The notes beneath the pieces were generated by a model. That model had not been told where the DNA came from, made no database searches, and was given only the letters and a program-made list of their open reading frames with translations. From contig NC_134398.1 of assembly GCF_050003625.1 (NCBI RefSeq), positions 95,441,674 through 95,505,673 of the forward strand: a stretch of 64,000 bases of DNA. Reading direction: 5' to 3'. Source of the DNA: Haematobia irritans (lineage: Eukaryota; Arthropoda; Insecta; Diptera; Muscidae). Shown one piece after another: positions 22,293-33,128 of this stretch (positions within the stretch are counted from its first letter, which is position 1; each line of letters starts with the position of its first letter). The position numbers and the translations under genes were made by a program.

Positions 22293-22551
22293 ATGAGTTA
22301 TTGTGAAGTGGATAATTCATCCGAGGAACGCCGATATGAGACCAAAGTTAATAATGGAAGTCAGTCAAATGGATATTCGCCATCTATTAACAAAAACAGT
22401 TTATGATGCAGTTTAAAAACTGATGTGCTTGGTATTTTGGGTCTGGAATATGTTATCAAGATACTCAAGTCATCTTTGAACAATTCTCCAGCTATGCAGT
22501 GTCATTTGGAGAGCTGCAATCACCATAAACATATGATTTTGACATCTTAAA
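22293..22551 (+). pseudogene. possible degenerate coding segment, unknown function
   Basis: From ATG at 22,293 an 86-codon frame runs to TAA at 22,549-22,551 with a single internal TGA at 22,404-22,406. The first part is polar (MSYCEVDNSSEERRYETK), the second more hydrophobic (LGILGLEYVIKILK) and then Cys/His-containing (CHLESCNHHKH). The amino-acid composition looks more protein-like than neighbouring chance ORFs, but I recognise no family. It could be a relic of a host gene or a transposase. Low confidence. Confidence 0.2.
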
Positions 22552-22976
22552 ATTTGGTCGAAATAAAAAAATTGTAATCATATGGCCCCATGATTTAACC
22601 TTCTTGTTCAGCCATGAATCTCTTCATTGTTGAAAATGAACGTTCGGATGAGCACGTAGTAACTGCAGGGATGGAAAATGCAGTACTATAGTACTTTTTT
22701 CAAAACTTTTTCACCCCGGTCAGTAACGTAGTACCCCCGCGAATGATTTAGTACCTTTTGTGTAGACATTTTTGAGTCGATATCAGATTTATGGTACAAT
22801 AGCTTTGACAAAATATTTTAATATTTTGAGAAAGTCTTTATCAACCTTATTTGCTAATAGTCTTTTACAAATATGGCAAAACAGACATGTTCATGTGGGA
22901 AGAAAATCTCGATTTTGTAAAAGACATAGTCGAAACAGGATTTTATTGAACTTCAAGAATGTTTTAGTCGAAAAAA
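22552..22976. other. interval with AGTACT-rich repeat motif
   Basis: At 22,667-22,770 the sequence (GGGATGGAAAATGCAGTACT, CCCCGGTCAGTAACGTAGTA) looks like the end of a dispersed repeat. The matching opposite end was not identified. No gene. Confidence 0.3.
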
Positions 22977-23590
22977 GAATGCGATTCTATATTATCGATT
23001 TTTTATTTCGGTAGAAAATGTTGTCAACATTTTATTTCTATATAGAATTTTTGCAAAATTTTATTTTTATAGAAAATTTTGTTAAAATTTTATTTCAATT
23101 GAAAATTTTGTAAAAATTTTATTTCTATGGGAAATTTTTGCAAAATTTTATTTCTATAGAAAAAATTTTGCAAAATTTTTTTTCTATAGATTTTTTTTGC
23201 AAAATTATTTCGGCATAAGCCGGCTATCATACAAAACCTTTTTTCGGAGGGTTCAAGTGATAATTGGTTGATAGTTTTGTTGCAAATAGAGGATGCTGAT
23301 AAGGAATGTGGTAATTCCGAAACCATCCAACCATCTTGCAGTCTATAGGTCTTTGCCCAAATAAATTTGACAAACATTATTTTCCTCTGTTGGTTAAACT
23401 ACACTTGTAGTTTAGTCAATGTATGGTTTTAAGCTGCAACAAAAAAACAACAATGCTTAAAGATCAAAACCAACTATAACAAAACAAAACGAATGGAAAA
23501 TTTTATTTCTATAGAAAATTTTTGCAAAATTTTATTTATATAGGAAATTTTGTTAAAATTTTATTTTCTTTAAAATTCAGTCTCTTGACA
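22977..23590. repeat. TTTTATTTCTATAGAAAATTTTGC-type minisatellite with a spacer
   Basis: Roughly 30-bp units of the type aaaattttatttctatagaaaattttgc repeat about seven times at 23,010-23,215 and again at 23,490-23,570. A spacer of about 270 bp containing CGGCATAAGCCGGC and the tract AACAAAACAAAACGAATGG separates them. Tandem arrays like this are often carried inside Helitron-like or other non-autonomous insect elements, but I see no diagnostic Helitron ends. Confidence 0.6.
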
Positions 23591-24099
23591 ATAATATTCA
23601 AGTTAAATTTTTGTTGAAATTTAGTAACAAGTACCTTTCCGATCAAAAAAAATAAATGCACGTTTGGAAATATCTCTTTATTGCTTCCATCGCTAAATTA
23701 GGCAGGTTTTCGCAGGTTTTGCTCCATTTCATTTACACACGTGTGTTTGGCTGTTTCGTTGTTGTTCTATGGCCAAACAAAGCGAGTCATGTTCACAAAA
23801 AGAACAACAAACACACATAAAAAGCAGAAATACATTTTCCAAAAATGAAATTTGTGGTGCGAGAACAAAAACAATTTGTTTTTTTTTCGACCGTCGTTTG
23901 ACGGACTTTTCAACTAGTATTCTATGATTTGTGCAAGTTTTATAGGTAAGCGTTTTTCAAAATAAAACCTCCAGATTTTCTTCACCATCTTCGATAAGAT
24001 TTTTTCTATGCAGTTAAAAATATATATTTATTTATATAAAAATATTCATTCATTTCGGGGGGGGTTTGATCCCCCTCACCCCCCCCCCTGAATACGGCC
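23591..24099. other. unassigned interval
   Basis: No supported gene. A G-run/C-run pair (GGGGGGGG...CCCCC...CCCCCCCCCC) at 24,057-24,089 could form a hairpin. Confidence 0.3.
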
Positions 24100-24444
24100 T
24101 TGGATGAAACCATTCCAGAGACGGGAGATGGGGAGGCAAGGGCTTTCTTGTCTGAAGAAATGTTCAGTGATTATGTGCGTGGTACGACGGACGAAGAAGA
24201 TTTCTCCGCAGGATCTTCGGACGAATATGTTGCAGATGCAGATGAGGAGGCAGAATCAGGCGCTGAGTCGAAAGCATATGAATCTGATAAAGTTACTGCT
24301 GCAAGGGAAGAGTACCCTGAAGCAGACCAAGACATGGGGAGTCCAATTGCAGACGTCATTAATAACGAGGAGGCTGAGCTCAAGACACCTACTCGCAAGG
24401 GGAAGGTAAATCCGTACGGAACGATTTGTGTTATTCATGGTTAG
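24100..24444 (+). CDS. acidic ORF ending at the BEL/Pao insertion site, function unknown
   Basis: A frame open from just after a TGA at 24,067 to TAG at 24,442-24,444. It has no convincing ATG, so the product would be partial. The composition is strongly acidic with Asp/Glu/Ser runs (TTDEEDFSAGSSDEYV, DADEEAESGAESKAYESD) and a basic patch near the end (TPTRKGKVNPYG). Low-complexity acidic N-terminal segments like this occur in piggyBac-type transposases and in many nuclear proteins; I cannot decide between them. The stop lies in the 5-bp target site (GTTAG) of the BEL/Pao element. Because the pre-insertion sequence also reads GGTTAG, the frame would end here with or without the insertion. Confidence 0.35.
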   Translation: MDETIPETGDGEARAFLSEEMFSDYVRGTTDEEDFSAGSSDEYVADADEEAESGAESKAYESDKVTAAREEYPEADQDMGSPIADVINNEEAELKTPTRKGKVNPYGTICVIHG

Positions 24445-24807
24445 TGTTTAAGTTCGAGTAAAGATTAATTGGACTTAATAGTGTTCGTTAGAATTTGTAT
24501 ACTACTTTTTGGTACATCCCTGCCAGAGTAGAAATGTCATAATTTGAATATTAATTTATCTTGTCAAAAGCCCCGCCTTCCGCCATCTTGGTTGAGAGCA
24601 TCTCTCACTTTACTTGTTATCGATAAGCCAATTGGTGCGGTTGCAAATTTATCCATATCGTTGGAAATTATAGGTAATATTGTTTACCATTAATTATAAT
24701 AGAAAACACCTTAATAAAACCTTCTGCTCTTGTTATATATTGAAAATATTAAACTATCGTGTTTTTATTTTTCTCTATATTTCCATACTTTTCGCATTCG
24801 GCGAACA
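24445..24807 (+). repeat. BEL/Pao 5' LTR
   Basis: 363 bp, TG...CA type (TGTTTAAG ... GCGAACA). It contains AATAAA near 24,712 as a possible polyadenylation signal. It matches the 3' LTR at 37,465-38,940 base for base by eye, apart from the MITE in the latter. It should supply the promoter and transcript-end signals. Confidence 0.95.
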
Positions 24808-26204
24808 TTTTGATCCATTCGTACCGGATAATTGGACTTCGGAGTGGAAGAATTGGTTTAACCGGTGTTTTTCTTGGTTTTTGTTATAGACACAGTCCAC
24901 CTGACCTGGTCATCAATTTCACCTTAAACTCAAACCAATCAGTTCATCATCCTCAACATCTGTTTCATCGTTTTATAAGGTAAGTGCAGTGCATTTTCCC
25001 TTATAAAGTGAGTTCGCGGTCGGTGCAACAACAAATATAGTGGTCGTCCGTCCATTTAAAGAAAAAAAAAGGTTGTTTTACAACGCTACGCGATCGGTTT
25101 TTATTATAAATATTCCTAAAAGTGGTGTACAAGTTCAGTGATATCAGTGAATATTAGTGTTTTTTTTATTTAAAGTGGTTTATTTGCCTTTATTTGCGTG
25201 AAAATATCGTTTTTCATTGTTTTTAAGTAAATTTTCATTTGCCGACGGCAAAACGCATTCAAGGTTTTTGTTTTTGTATTTCCATTTTGACGTCTGTGCA
25301 AATAATTTCGGAGAGAAATAACTTAAAGTACATATTTTCACCACTTTCGTACACTAATATTCACTATACACATATATCACTCTCTTTGTTTCGTATATTC
25401 ACCACTTTTTCGCGTTTTCTGTGCTGAAATTTCATTTATTAATTGTTGTTTCGTTCATTTGCATACATTTGAGAACATACAAAAGCTTTTATTTTGTTTT
25501 GTTCTCATCAGTGTTGCGCTCTTAGTCGATTGCTATAGTATAGTGACTAATCGGGCACATCTCGTACTATCGTGTTATCGGATATCGATCATCATTTGAA
25601 TTCTTAAGGGGGCTATACACTACGTGTAATTCCCACATTAGAATTCAAGTTGAATTCAAAGGTTTGAATATTTCCCGGTTGGAATCGGGGCTTGAATTAA
25701 AACTCGGTATATTTTGAAACTTTTACGCTCTCACACTGAGAGAAATTATTCGATCATTCAAATATTTGGTAAATTTTGAATATTTATTGGACAGGTATTT
25801 ATTATTATTGATTTATTTATACCTTTGTTTATTATTATTATTATTATAATTTTTCTTGTGTCAAGCGTTCGGGGGTAATATTTTGTGCACCCTACATTCA
25901 GTATTTTCGGTTTCTGGGAGCGTTTGATCTTTTGTCGGATTTTCGCGAGTTGTGGACTCGAATTAATCTTTGTAACTCGAGATAAAGTGCGTTTTGATAT
26001 TTGATACGGATTGATTTATTTTGATAGTGAAAATTGTGTTTTTTCGTTTTGGTCGGAATTTGAGTTACTTTTGCGTATTTTGCTATTTTTATTGAACGGA
26101 ACCTTGTCTGAGTTTGGTAATTTTATTGGCCGTTGCTTCTTGGCTATATTGTAATTTCGTATTTGGTTACATTCTTCAATTTGGTAGTTGAACGTAAAGT
26201 TAGA
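24808..26204 (+). promoter_or_regulatory. BEL/Pao leader region with candidate splice donor
   Basis: A leader of about 1.4 kb before the Gag ATG. A consensus donor AAG-GTAAGT lies at 24,977-24,985, so the leader may be spliced; a likely acceptor before Gag could not be fixed. It contains a (TTA)n-rich stretch near 25,830-25,850. No primer-binding site complementary to a tRNA 3' end is obvious after 24,807. Confidence 0.5.
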
Positions 26205-28744
26205 ATGTCTGTATCTCCCTTTGATCGCTTTATTCGCGTTTCGGACGCTCTTATTAAATTCCACGCCCATTTTAATGCCATGAAAGATGAGGAGTTAGAC
26301 GTCTATAGCCTCGAGATTCGAAGTGAGGAATTGGGGAAGTTGTGGACAAAGGTTCAGGATTGCTTTGAGGAATGCGTGGCTAGTTTACAGGGTGCCGGAA
26401 CAACGCAAACGAGCGATATTGAATCGGTGGACGGGAAATATGACGCGTCCCATCAGGCTTATATGAATTGTTTGTCCGCGATAAATCGAAAATTGGGCCA
26501 GTTTCGTCGGTCACGTAGATCATCGATCACTTCGTCTGCGTCTTCGGTCGTTGCAGCATCGAGACGGAGTATCGGGTCTCATAAATCGACTCAAGGATCC
26601 GAAGCGATTTTGGCTAATAACGCGACTACTTCGATACCGGCTGATCGGGATGGGCAGTCGCTGCCTAATGGCAAAGCCGGGTTTAGGGGTGAAGTGGCCG
26701 TTAGTGGCCCTCCACTTTGTGATATGGTTCACAATTTGGCGTTGCCACCGTGCGATACGGATGTATTTGAGGGCAATTTTCTAGACTGGCCTACATTCCG
26801 GGATTTGTTTCAAGCAGTTTATGTTAACAATTCAAGATTAACGGACGTCGAGCGTTTGTGTCATCTTGTGCGGAAGACCAGTGGCGAAGCTAGGGAAATT
26901 GTCTCGAAGTTTCCGCTGACACATCGAAGTTTTGCCCTCGCGTGGAAGGCCCTCGTTGATGCATACGACAATAAGCGGGTTCTAGTTCACAATCAACTTA
27001 AGTCTCTCTTTGCAATTTCGGCAGTATCGGTAGAGACAAGTGCGGGTTTGAAATCGATTCAACGTGGAATCAATGGCTGTCTTTCGGCATTGAATACGTA
27101 CGAAGTTTCGACCGATAATTGGGACCAGATACTCGTTTTTATTTGCCTTCAACGTTTGCCGCGGCTCACACAGACTCTTTGGGAGCAGAGTGTTAGGGAC
27201 AAATCAGCCCTTTCGTCGTGGGCGGATTTAGACGCTTTTTTGTCCGAAAGGGTTCGTACGTTGATGTGTTTGCATGATTTGCGGGAAGACACGTCTTCGA
27301 AGCGTTCTCAGGAAAAGAAGGTAAAAGCGCATTTTACCAATGCGTCTTCTTCTAAATCGTCGCGTGCTTCGTCGGAATCTAAGTGCGTTATTTGTCCTAA
27401 ACATAATCATAGACTTTCGGCTTGCGTTAAATTTGGTAAACTCTCGGTATCGGAACGTTACATAGTGGTAAAACGTAACCGGTTGTGCTTGAATTGCTTA
27501 ATGAAAGGTCATGAGATGAAGGATTGTCCAAGACAATATTCGTGTGCAAAATGTAATTCGAGACATCATTCGCTATTGCATCGCGATTCTACGCCGTCTA
27601 ATAGCGCGACTTCGGCGACGGGTTCGACCAACACCTTGTCGAGTTCAGCGGCTAGTTTTCAACCGAGAACTATGCCTTCGGTTGATCAGCCGCAACCTTC
27701 TACCTCGTCGGCGTGCCTACCTCGCCAGGCATTTCATACGACGCAAAATAGGGCCGTGCTTTTGGGAACTGCGATGATTAATATCATGCACGATGGGGTT
27801 TCATATCCGGCACGCGCTTTGATTGACCCCGCTTCAGAATCTTCGTTTCTGACGGAACGCTTTCGAAATCGGGTGAAACTACCGGTTCACGCGGCTAATG
27901 TTACAATTTCGGGGGTAAATAGCGCAATTTCGGCCAAATCGAGTAAAATGTGTAATTTGAAAATCGGATCTCCACTCAACGCGTCGGTTTTGTTGGAAAC
28001 TATGGCTATAGTGCTCCAATCTATATCCGGGAATTTACCTTCCTTTACGGTGTCGCAGGAAGTTTTGTCTCAGATTCCGGATATTCGCTTAGCTGATCCG
28101 AATCTTTTCGTGTCGAGACCGGTCGATATTCTACTAGGCGCTGACTTGTACCCGAGAATACTATTAGAAGGTTGCCGGCAGATTGCGGCTCAATCATTGA
28201 TAGCACAGAACAGTGTTTTCGGCTGGCTAGTAACGGGTCCGATTTCTACATCGCAAATTCAAACATTTACTACGACTATAGCGGTTGATGAAGAGGAAAA
28301 TTTAGATAGAACGCTTTTACGGTTTTGGGAGTTGGAGGAAACACCACGTAAAGGGGTTTTGTCCCCCTCCGATAAGTTCTGTGAGGAAAATTACGTTCGG
28401 ACAACGCGCAGAGATTCGGAAGGTAGATATATAGTTACACTTCCGCTAAAGGAAGAGCTCGGTCCTCGTGGATATTTGGGTGAGTCCCGAACAACGGCTT
28501 TGAGGCAATTTTATCGTAATGAATCGTCATTATCGAAAAGGCCGGACGTGAAATCAGTTTATGATAGTGTTGTTAAAGAATATTTGCATTTGGATCACAT
28601 GAGGCCAGTATCCGCCATTTCTGCAAGTGATACACTTTCGTGTTATCTTCCACATCATCCTGTCATTAACCTCGAGAAGAAGACTTCCAAACTTCGCGTC
28701 GTATTTAATGCGTCTAATAAAACGTCCAACGGGAATAGTCTTAA
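26205..28744 (+). CDS. BEL/Pao Gag-protease-RT (N-terminal part of Gag-Pol, interrupted)
   Basis: The frame is open from 26,133, but the first good ATG is 26,205 (MSVSPFDRF). Gag comes first (about residues 1-390), with a Ser/Arg-rich stretch. Three zinc-knuckle-like clusters follow: CVICPKHNHRLSAC from residue 394, a canonical C-x2-C-x4-H-x4-C from 428 (CLNCLMKGHEMKDC), and CAKC...HH from 447. The aspartic protease has its catalytic Asp about residue 541 (RALIDPASESSF) and ends with FGWLVTGP. The start of the Pao RT follows (LRVVFNASNKTSNGNSL). The frame is then cut by the CR1-group element; the chance stop is at 28,764-28,766 inside the insertion. The original protein continued at 33,129. 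Capsid formation, RNA binding and polyprotein processing are the family's roles. Confidence 0.92.
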
Positions 28745-28902
28745 GAAGTTGGCAACCCTCCGATAAAGACGTATCTTTTTGTCGTGTTCTAATTGCTCCG
28801 TAGTAAAAATCATTTTTATACGTTCAAAACAAACTGAATTGTACAGAACTTACAAAAAACAACAAAACAATTGCGCCTTGTGTCAAATTTTGTAAAATAA
28901 AT

Positions 28903-29970
28903 ATGCCTAAAGAAGCAAAAAGACGCAGCATAGTTAATAAAAAGTTGGTCTGTGTACGATGTACGAAAGTGATCAAAGAAGAAACAGACAATTACTTGCA
29001 ATGTGATGACTGTGAGAAACATTTTCACTCTCAGTGTTCAGGCTTGAGCAAGAGAGAGTTTGAGAGACTCTGCGATGATGAGAGTGAAATCTATAAATGT
29101 CAGAAATGCAAAGGAGATGAAGGAGATATTAGAAGTGACTTGTCTTCAATAACATCTGAACTAAGAAAACAAAGAAAACAATTGCAAAAACTCGATCAGC
29201 TGGCTGAATCAATAAACTTCATGTCAGCCAAGTTTGATGAAGTGTTTAAAGACGTTGCTGAAAATAAAAAGAAGATAAAGGAACTTGAAAAAGAAAACAA
29301 GATGTTAAAGAATGAGTTAAAAAATTATAAATCATGTATGAAAGAAACTAACAACGAGGTCGTGAAGAATAAATGCATAATACGTGGCATGCATACTGAC
29401 GACGATGTTAATCCCGTAGATGCTGTTTTAAGTCTAACTAAAAGTGTTGGTGTTGTTTTGGAACAACGTTCAATCGATTATGCTTATTATATGAATGGCA
29501 AAAGCACTTCCAATAAGAAAAACAAAATAGTAGTTGTGAAATTTACAACGAAACAAGAAAAAGATAAATTGATGATGGCAAAATGTAAACTAAAAGAAAT
29601 CGAAAATTCGAAGAATGTTTTTATCAACGATTTTAACAGTAAGGAAACAATGAGTTTGCTTTCATATGCCAAATCATTGAAATCAATAGGATTCCAATAT
29701 ATATATGCCAGGAATGGAAATGTATACTGCAGGAAAAATAATATTTCAAAACAAAAGCTTATCAGATGCGAGGAAGACATAGATAAAATGCTTCTCGATG
29801 CAACAACTAATAAGCATTGGCAGCGTAGGTCTGTTGTACTTAGCAGAGGAAATAGAGATGTGAATGGTGAAACTTCTAACGACGAGAACGAAGATGACGT
29901 TTCTAATGAAGTTAATGGTGATGATGAAAATGATGATGATGCTGTTTATGAATCACCGGCACAGAAATAA
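28903..29970 (+). CDS. ORF1 protein with PHD-type zinc finger, coiled coil and acidic tail
   Basis: 355 residues, uninterrupted. Residues about 16-70 form a PHD-like C4-H-C3 arrangement (CVRC, CDDC, HFHSQC, CQKC). A strongly charged coiled-coil region lies at about 85-150 (LDQLAESINFMSAKFDEVF, KKKIKELEKENKMLKNEL). A globular part at about 155-305 (NKCIIRGMH ... KNVFINDFNS ... YIYARNGNVYCRKNN) resembles the FP25K-like C-terminal domain found in ORF1 of some CR1-group elements. The tail is acidic (NEDDVSNEVNGDDENDDD). Known ORF1 proteins bind element RNA as oligomers; a PHD finger suggests contact with histone tails. That link is inference. It sits 48 bp upstream of ORF2. Confidence 0.88.
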   Translation: MPKEAKRRSIVNKKLVCVRCTKVIKEETDNYLQCDDCEKHFHSQCSGLSKREFERLCDDESEIYKCQKCKGDEGDIRSDLSSITSELRKQRKQLQKLDQLAESINFMSAKFDEVFKDVAENKKKIKELEKENKMLKNELKNYKSCMKETNNEVVKNKCIIRGMHTDDDVNPVDAVLSLTKSVGVVLEQRSIDYAYYMNGKSTSNKKNKIVVVKFTTKQEKDKLMMAKCKLKEIENSKNVFINDFNSKETMSLLSYAKSLKSIGFQYIYARNGNVYCRKNNISKQKLIRCEEDIDKMLLDATTNKHWQRRSVVLSRGNRDVNGETSNDENEDDVSNEVNGDDENDDDAVYESPAQK

Positions 29971-30018
29971 CTTTTTATTAATATCTTTTTTTCTTCCTTT
30001 CCCTCTTGTTAATTTTTT

Positions 30019-32940
30019 ATGATTTATTTAAACAAAACTATTAATATAATGCAAAATCGATATTTTGAAAAATTTTCACTATTTAAAAATTACATTGAAG
30101 ATTTAAAAGATGATTTTTTTAAAATAGTAAGCATTAATGTTAGAAGTGTTTCATCTATACAAAAATTTAATGAGTTTAAGTCTATTATAAGTAATTTCGG
30201 CGAATTGCCGAATTTAATTGCTTTGCAGGAAACGTGGTTTCAGGAGGATTTAACTCAGTTGTATGACATTCAGGGGTATTTTAGCATTCATTGCTGCAGG
30301 GGTGACGGCTATGGGGGGACTTCTTTATACATAAGGAATGATTTGCAACATGAAATTAAACATTGCAGGAGCCATAATTTTGTTGAAATGATCGCTGTGT
30401 CTTTACACAATTTAAGGATAGATCGGAAACCGTTGACGTTTGTTTCTTATTATAGATCCCAGAAATGTAGATTCGCTGATTTTCTACCAGTAATTGATTC
30501 TATTTTATATGATTGCGCTTCTAGCCCAATTATAATGATTGGTGACTCGAACATAGACCTGTTTTCCAGTCCTTCGTTTTTTGATTTGCAGGAAGTAATT
30601 GAAAGTTACGATTGCAGAAATGTGCACAATTTGGTGACAAGACCACGTAGCCTAACCTGTATAGACCATGTATTTACTAGTATTCCGAATGTATTTGTTG
30701 GTTCAGTAGAATGTTCATTGACAGATCATAATATGATACATTGTATGGTTAAATCCAATGTTCCACGCATGAAGTATGTCGATTATGAAAAGATATTTTG
30801 CGATTATGGTAAGGCAAAGGAATTTTTGAATGACATTTTGCCAGATAATCCGGGTTCATTTAGCGCACCTGATCTGGCAGGGAAAGTATCAAAATGTTTA
30901 GAGGAGGCAATAGATCATGCAACTGTTAGGATGAAATGTAGAAGGCTGAGGCGTTTTGAACTGACTCCTTGGATAAATAGAAACCTACAGGCTTTAATAC
31001 AATTAAAGGAAAGACTACTAAGAAGGAGAAGAAAACTGCTAAACAGGGATAATGTTAACAACTTGCTGAGACGTATTAGTAGGGTTATACGATTGGCGAA
31101 TGAAGTTTGTAGGGATAGATATTATGAGGATAATCTGTCAGAAATTGGGAATGATCCAAAAAGAGGGTGGAGATTTATCAATAAAACGTTAGGTCGGAGT
31201 AGTAAACCTGTCGCAAGCCTTAAAGACCCTCTGGGTAGAATCGTCTCGGATGATCAGATTAAGGCGGATATATTCAATAAACATTTTATTGAATCTATCT
31301 CAAATTTAAGAAGACTGATAGAATACACCCCTTTGGATAATTTCAACTCACTGCGAACACTTTCTCGCCAGCGTCAACGGTTCATTTTACATAGCATAGA
31401 CAACAGTGAAGTGATGGATGCTATTGCAAACATGGCAGTTAGTAAGAGTCCTGGATATGATAATGTTTCACCCAAATTCATAAGGGAGTGCAGAGATGAA
31501 TTGGTGCCAGTGTTTGTCATATTGTTTAATAAGATTATTGCAACATCTGTGTACCCCGATGAATTTAAAATACATAAAATAGTTCCGATTCCAAAAGAGA
31601 TCAATACGACTGATATTAATAGATATCGTCCGATCGCAATTCTTTCTACTATTGACAAAATACTGGAAAAAATTTTGTGTGATAAGCTTCAATCATATAT
31701 GGAGGCAAACAGATTCTTATATGAAAAACAATTTGGATTTAGGCGGGGATGTGGCACGGAAGATGCTGTTGTGAATGTGATAAGGACTATTTGCGAGGGC
31801 CTAGATGATGGTTACATTGGAGTTGCAGCAATATTTTATGATTTCACGAGGGCATTTGAGCTTGTTGATCATGAAATTTTATTACATAAACTTTCTTATT
31901 ACGGTGTTCAGGGCAAAGAACTTATGTTGTTTAAAAGTTATTTTTCAAATAGGAGGCAATTTGTTCAAATAAACGATTGTCAAAGTTTTATGGGTGGTGT
32001 ACAACACGGAGTTCCCCAAGGTAGTAGTTTAGGGCCTTTATTATTCACTATTTATTTAAATGATTTGGCGAATCTTGATCTGACCGGTAGACTCTACATA
32101 TATGCAGATGATGTATGTCTGTTATATCCTTATAAGAATGACCTAGTTTTGCAGATTCAGATGGAAAGGGACGCATCGCTTGTTTTTGAGTTCTCGAGGC
32201 TGAACAAATTGGTTATAAATGCATCAAAGACACGACTTATTAGATTTAGACCAAATATTACCAACTCCAGCGGTAATTTCGCGATAAATTTGAATGGGGA
32301 GCGTATTACTGAATCGTATCATGTTAAGTATTTGGGTGTAATTTTACAACGTAATTTGAGTTGGAATCTTCATATAAGTGAGTTGAAGAGGAAAATTGCA
32401 CCAGCAGTTGGAATATTATATAAGCTGCGCCATAAGTTAAACCAGAAGTCTAAGTTTCTGATATATCATGCTTTAATACAATCTCATCTTAACTATATGG
32501 TAGCCAGTTACGCTTATAATAATGCTAATCAAAATCTCAAGGCTTTACAAAGAATGCAGAATAAAGCATTGAAGGCTGTTTTTAATCTTCCACGTAACTT
32601 TTCTACATTAACATTATTCAAAGAATTTGCGAGTTCTGTTTTGCCATTAAATGGACTGCATACATACGGGCTTTTAGTCTATGTTTTCAAGTGTGTCAAG
32701 GATATTGGAAATCACCCAATATCTTTTACGCAAAATCAAAGTAATGTAAATACGAGAGGTAGAATGAATCTGAGAGTACCCCTTTGTAGACTAGAAAGGA
32801 CCAAGCAACGAATTGATTTTATTGGAGCAAATGCTTACAATAATCTTCCTCCTGAAATAAAAGCACTTACGAGTATTTCAAGTTTTAAAAGATCATGCAA
32901 AAATTATATTCTCGACACAGTTGAAACACTTTTACATTAA
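30019..32940 (+). CDS. ORF2 endonuclease-reverse transcriptase (CR1 group), intact
   Basis: 973 residues without a stop. The apurinic-like endonuclease lies N-terminal: SINVRSVSS near residue 40, ALQETWF (catalytic Glu), GDSNIDLF at about 175 and LTDHNM (SDH-type motif) at about 235. The RT follows: NRYRPIAILSTIDKILEK, QFGFRRGCGTEDAV, FYDFTRAFELVDHEIL, GVPQGSSLGPLLF and catalytic YADD at about 695. The C-terminal part contains KYLGVIL and RMQNKALKAVFNLP. The endonuclease nicks target DNA and the RT copies the RNA from the nick. All key residues are present and the length is normal for the group. The best Met may lie slightly downstream of 30,019 (MQNRYFEKF). Confidence 0.92.
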   Translation: MIYLNKTINIMQNRYFEKFSLFKNYIEDLKDDFFKIVSINVRSVSSIQKFNEFKSIISNFGELPNLIALQETWFQEDLTQLYDIQGYFSIHCCRGDGYGGTSLYIRNDLQHEIKHCRSHNFVEMIAVSLHNLRIDRKPLTFVSYYRSQKCRFADFLPVIDSILYDCASSPIIMIGDSNIDLFSSPSFFDLQEVIESYDCRNVHNLVTRPRSLTCIDHVFTSIPNVFVGSVECSLTDHNMIHCMVKSNVPRMKYVDYEKIFCDYGKAKEFLNDILPDNPGSFSAPDLAGKVSKCLEEAIDHATVRMKCRRLRRFELTPWINRNLQALIQLKERLLRRRRKLLNRDNVNNLLRRISRVIRLANEVCRDRYYEDNLSEIGNDPKRGWRFINKTLGRSSKPVASLKDPLGRIVSDDQIKADIFNKHFIESISNLRRLIEYTPLDNFNSLRTLSRQRQRFILHSIDNSEVMDAIANMAVSKSPGYDNVSPKFIRECRDELVPVFVILFNKIIATSVYPDEFKIHKIVPIPKEINTTDINRYRPIAILSTIDKILEKILCDKLQSYMEANRFLYEKQFGFRRGCGTEDAVVNVIRTICEGLDDGYIGVAAIFYDFTRAFELVDHEILLHKLSYYGVQGKELMLFKSYFSNRRQFVQINDCQSFMGGVQHGVPQGSSLGPLLFTIYLNDLANLDLTGRLYIYADDVCLLYPYKNDLVLQIQMERDASLVFEFSRLNKLVINASKTRLIRFRPNITNSSGNFAINLNGERITESYHVKYLGVILQRNLSWNLHISELKRKIAPAVGILYKLRHKLNQKSKFLIYHALIQSHLNYMVASYAYNNANQNLKALQRMQNKALKAVFNLPRNFSTLTLFKEFASSVLPLNGLHTYGLLVYVFKCVKDIGNHPISFTQNQSNVNTRGRMNLRVPLCRLERTKQRIDFIGANAYNNLPPEIKALTSISSFKRSCKNYILDTVETLLH

Positions 32941-33128
32941 ATTAAGGTAGTTTAATTGATTTCATAAGTTTTTTAAATTGTGTGAATTACTATTGCAAAC
33001 TTTTGTACAATCATGAATTTTTGTTAGCCAACTAGCCCAATAATGCCTTGTGGCGCTGGGCCAAAATTGTATGGATATATAGCAAATTGTACAATAAATA
33101 AAATAATAATAAAAAAAAAAAAAATAAA

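Larger units (their letters stand above)
28745..33128 (+). mobile_element. CR1-group non-LTR retrotransposon with PHD-finger ORF1, apparently full length
   Basis: Inserted in the RT of the BEL/Pao element. The junctions follow from the host frame: RT residues S-L stop at about 28,744 and N-I-L-H-V-G-P resumes at 33,129-33,130; the length 4384 fits the frame change. It has a short 5' UTR (about 158 bp), ORF1, a 48-bp gap, ORF2 and a 3' UTR ending in AATAAATAAAATAATAATAAA-type sequence. No clear TSD is visible, although A-rich ambiguity at the junction could hide a very short one. Both ORFs are uninterrupted, so the element may be active. Confidence 0.9.

Noticed and set aside
23010..23570. Helitron
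   Set aside because: The minisatellite is of a kind carried by Helitron-like elements, but no TC start or CTRR end with hairpin could be placed.
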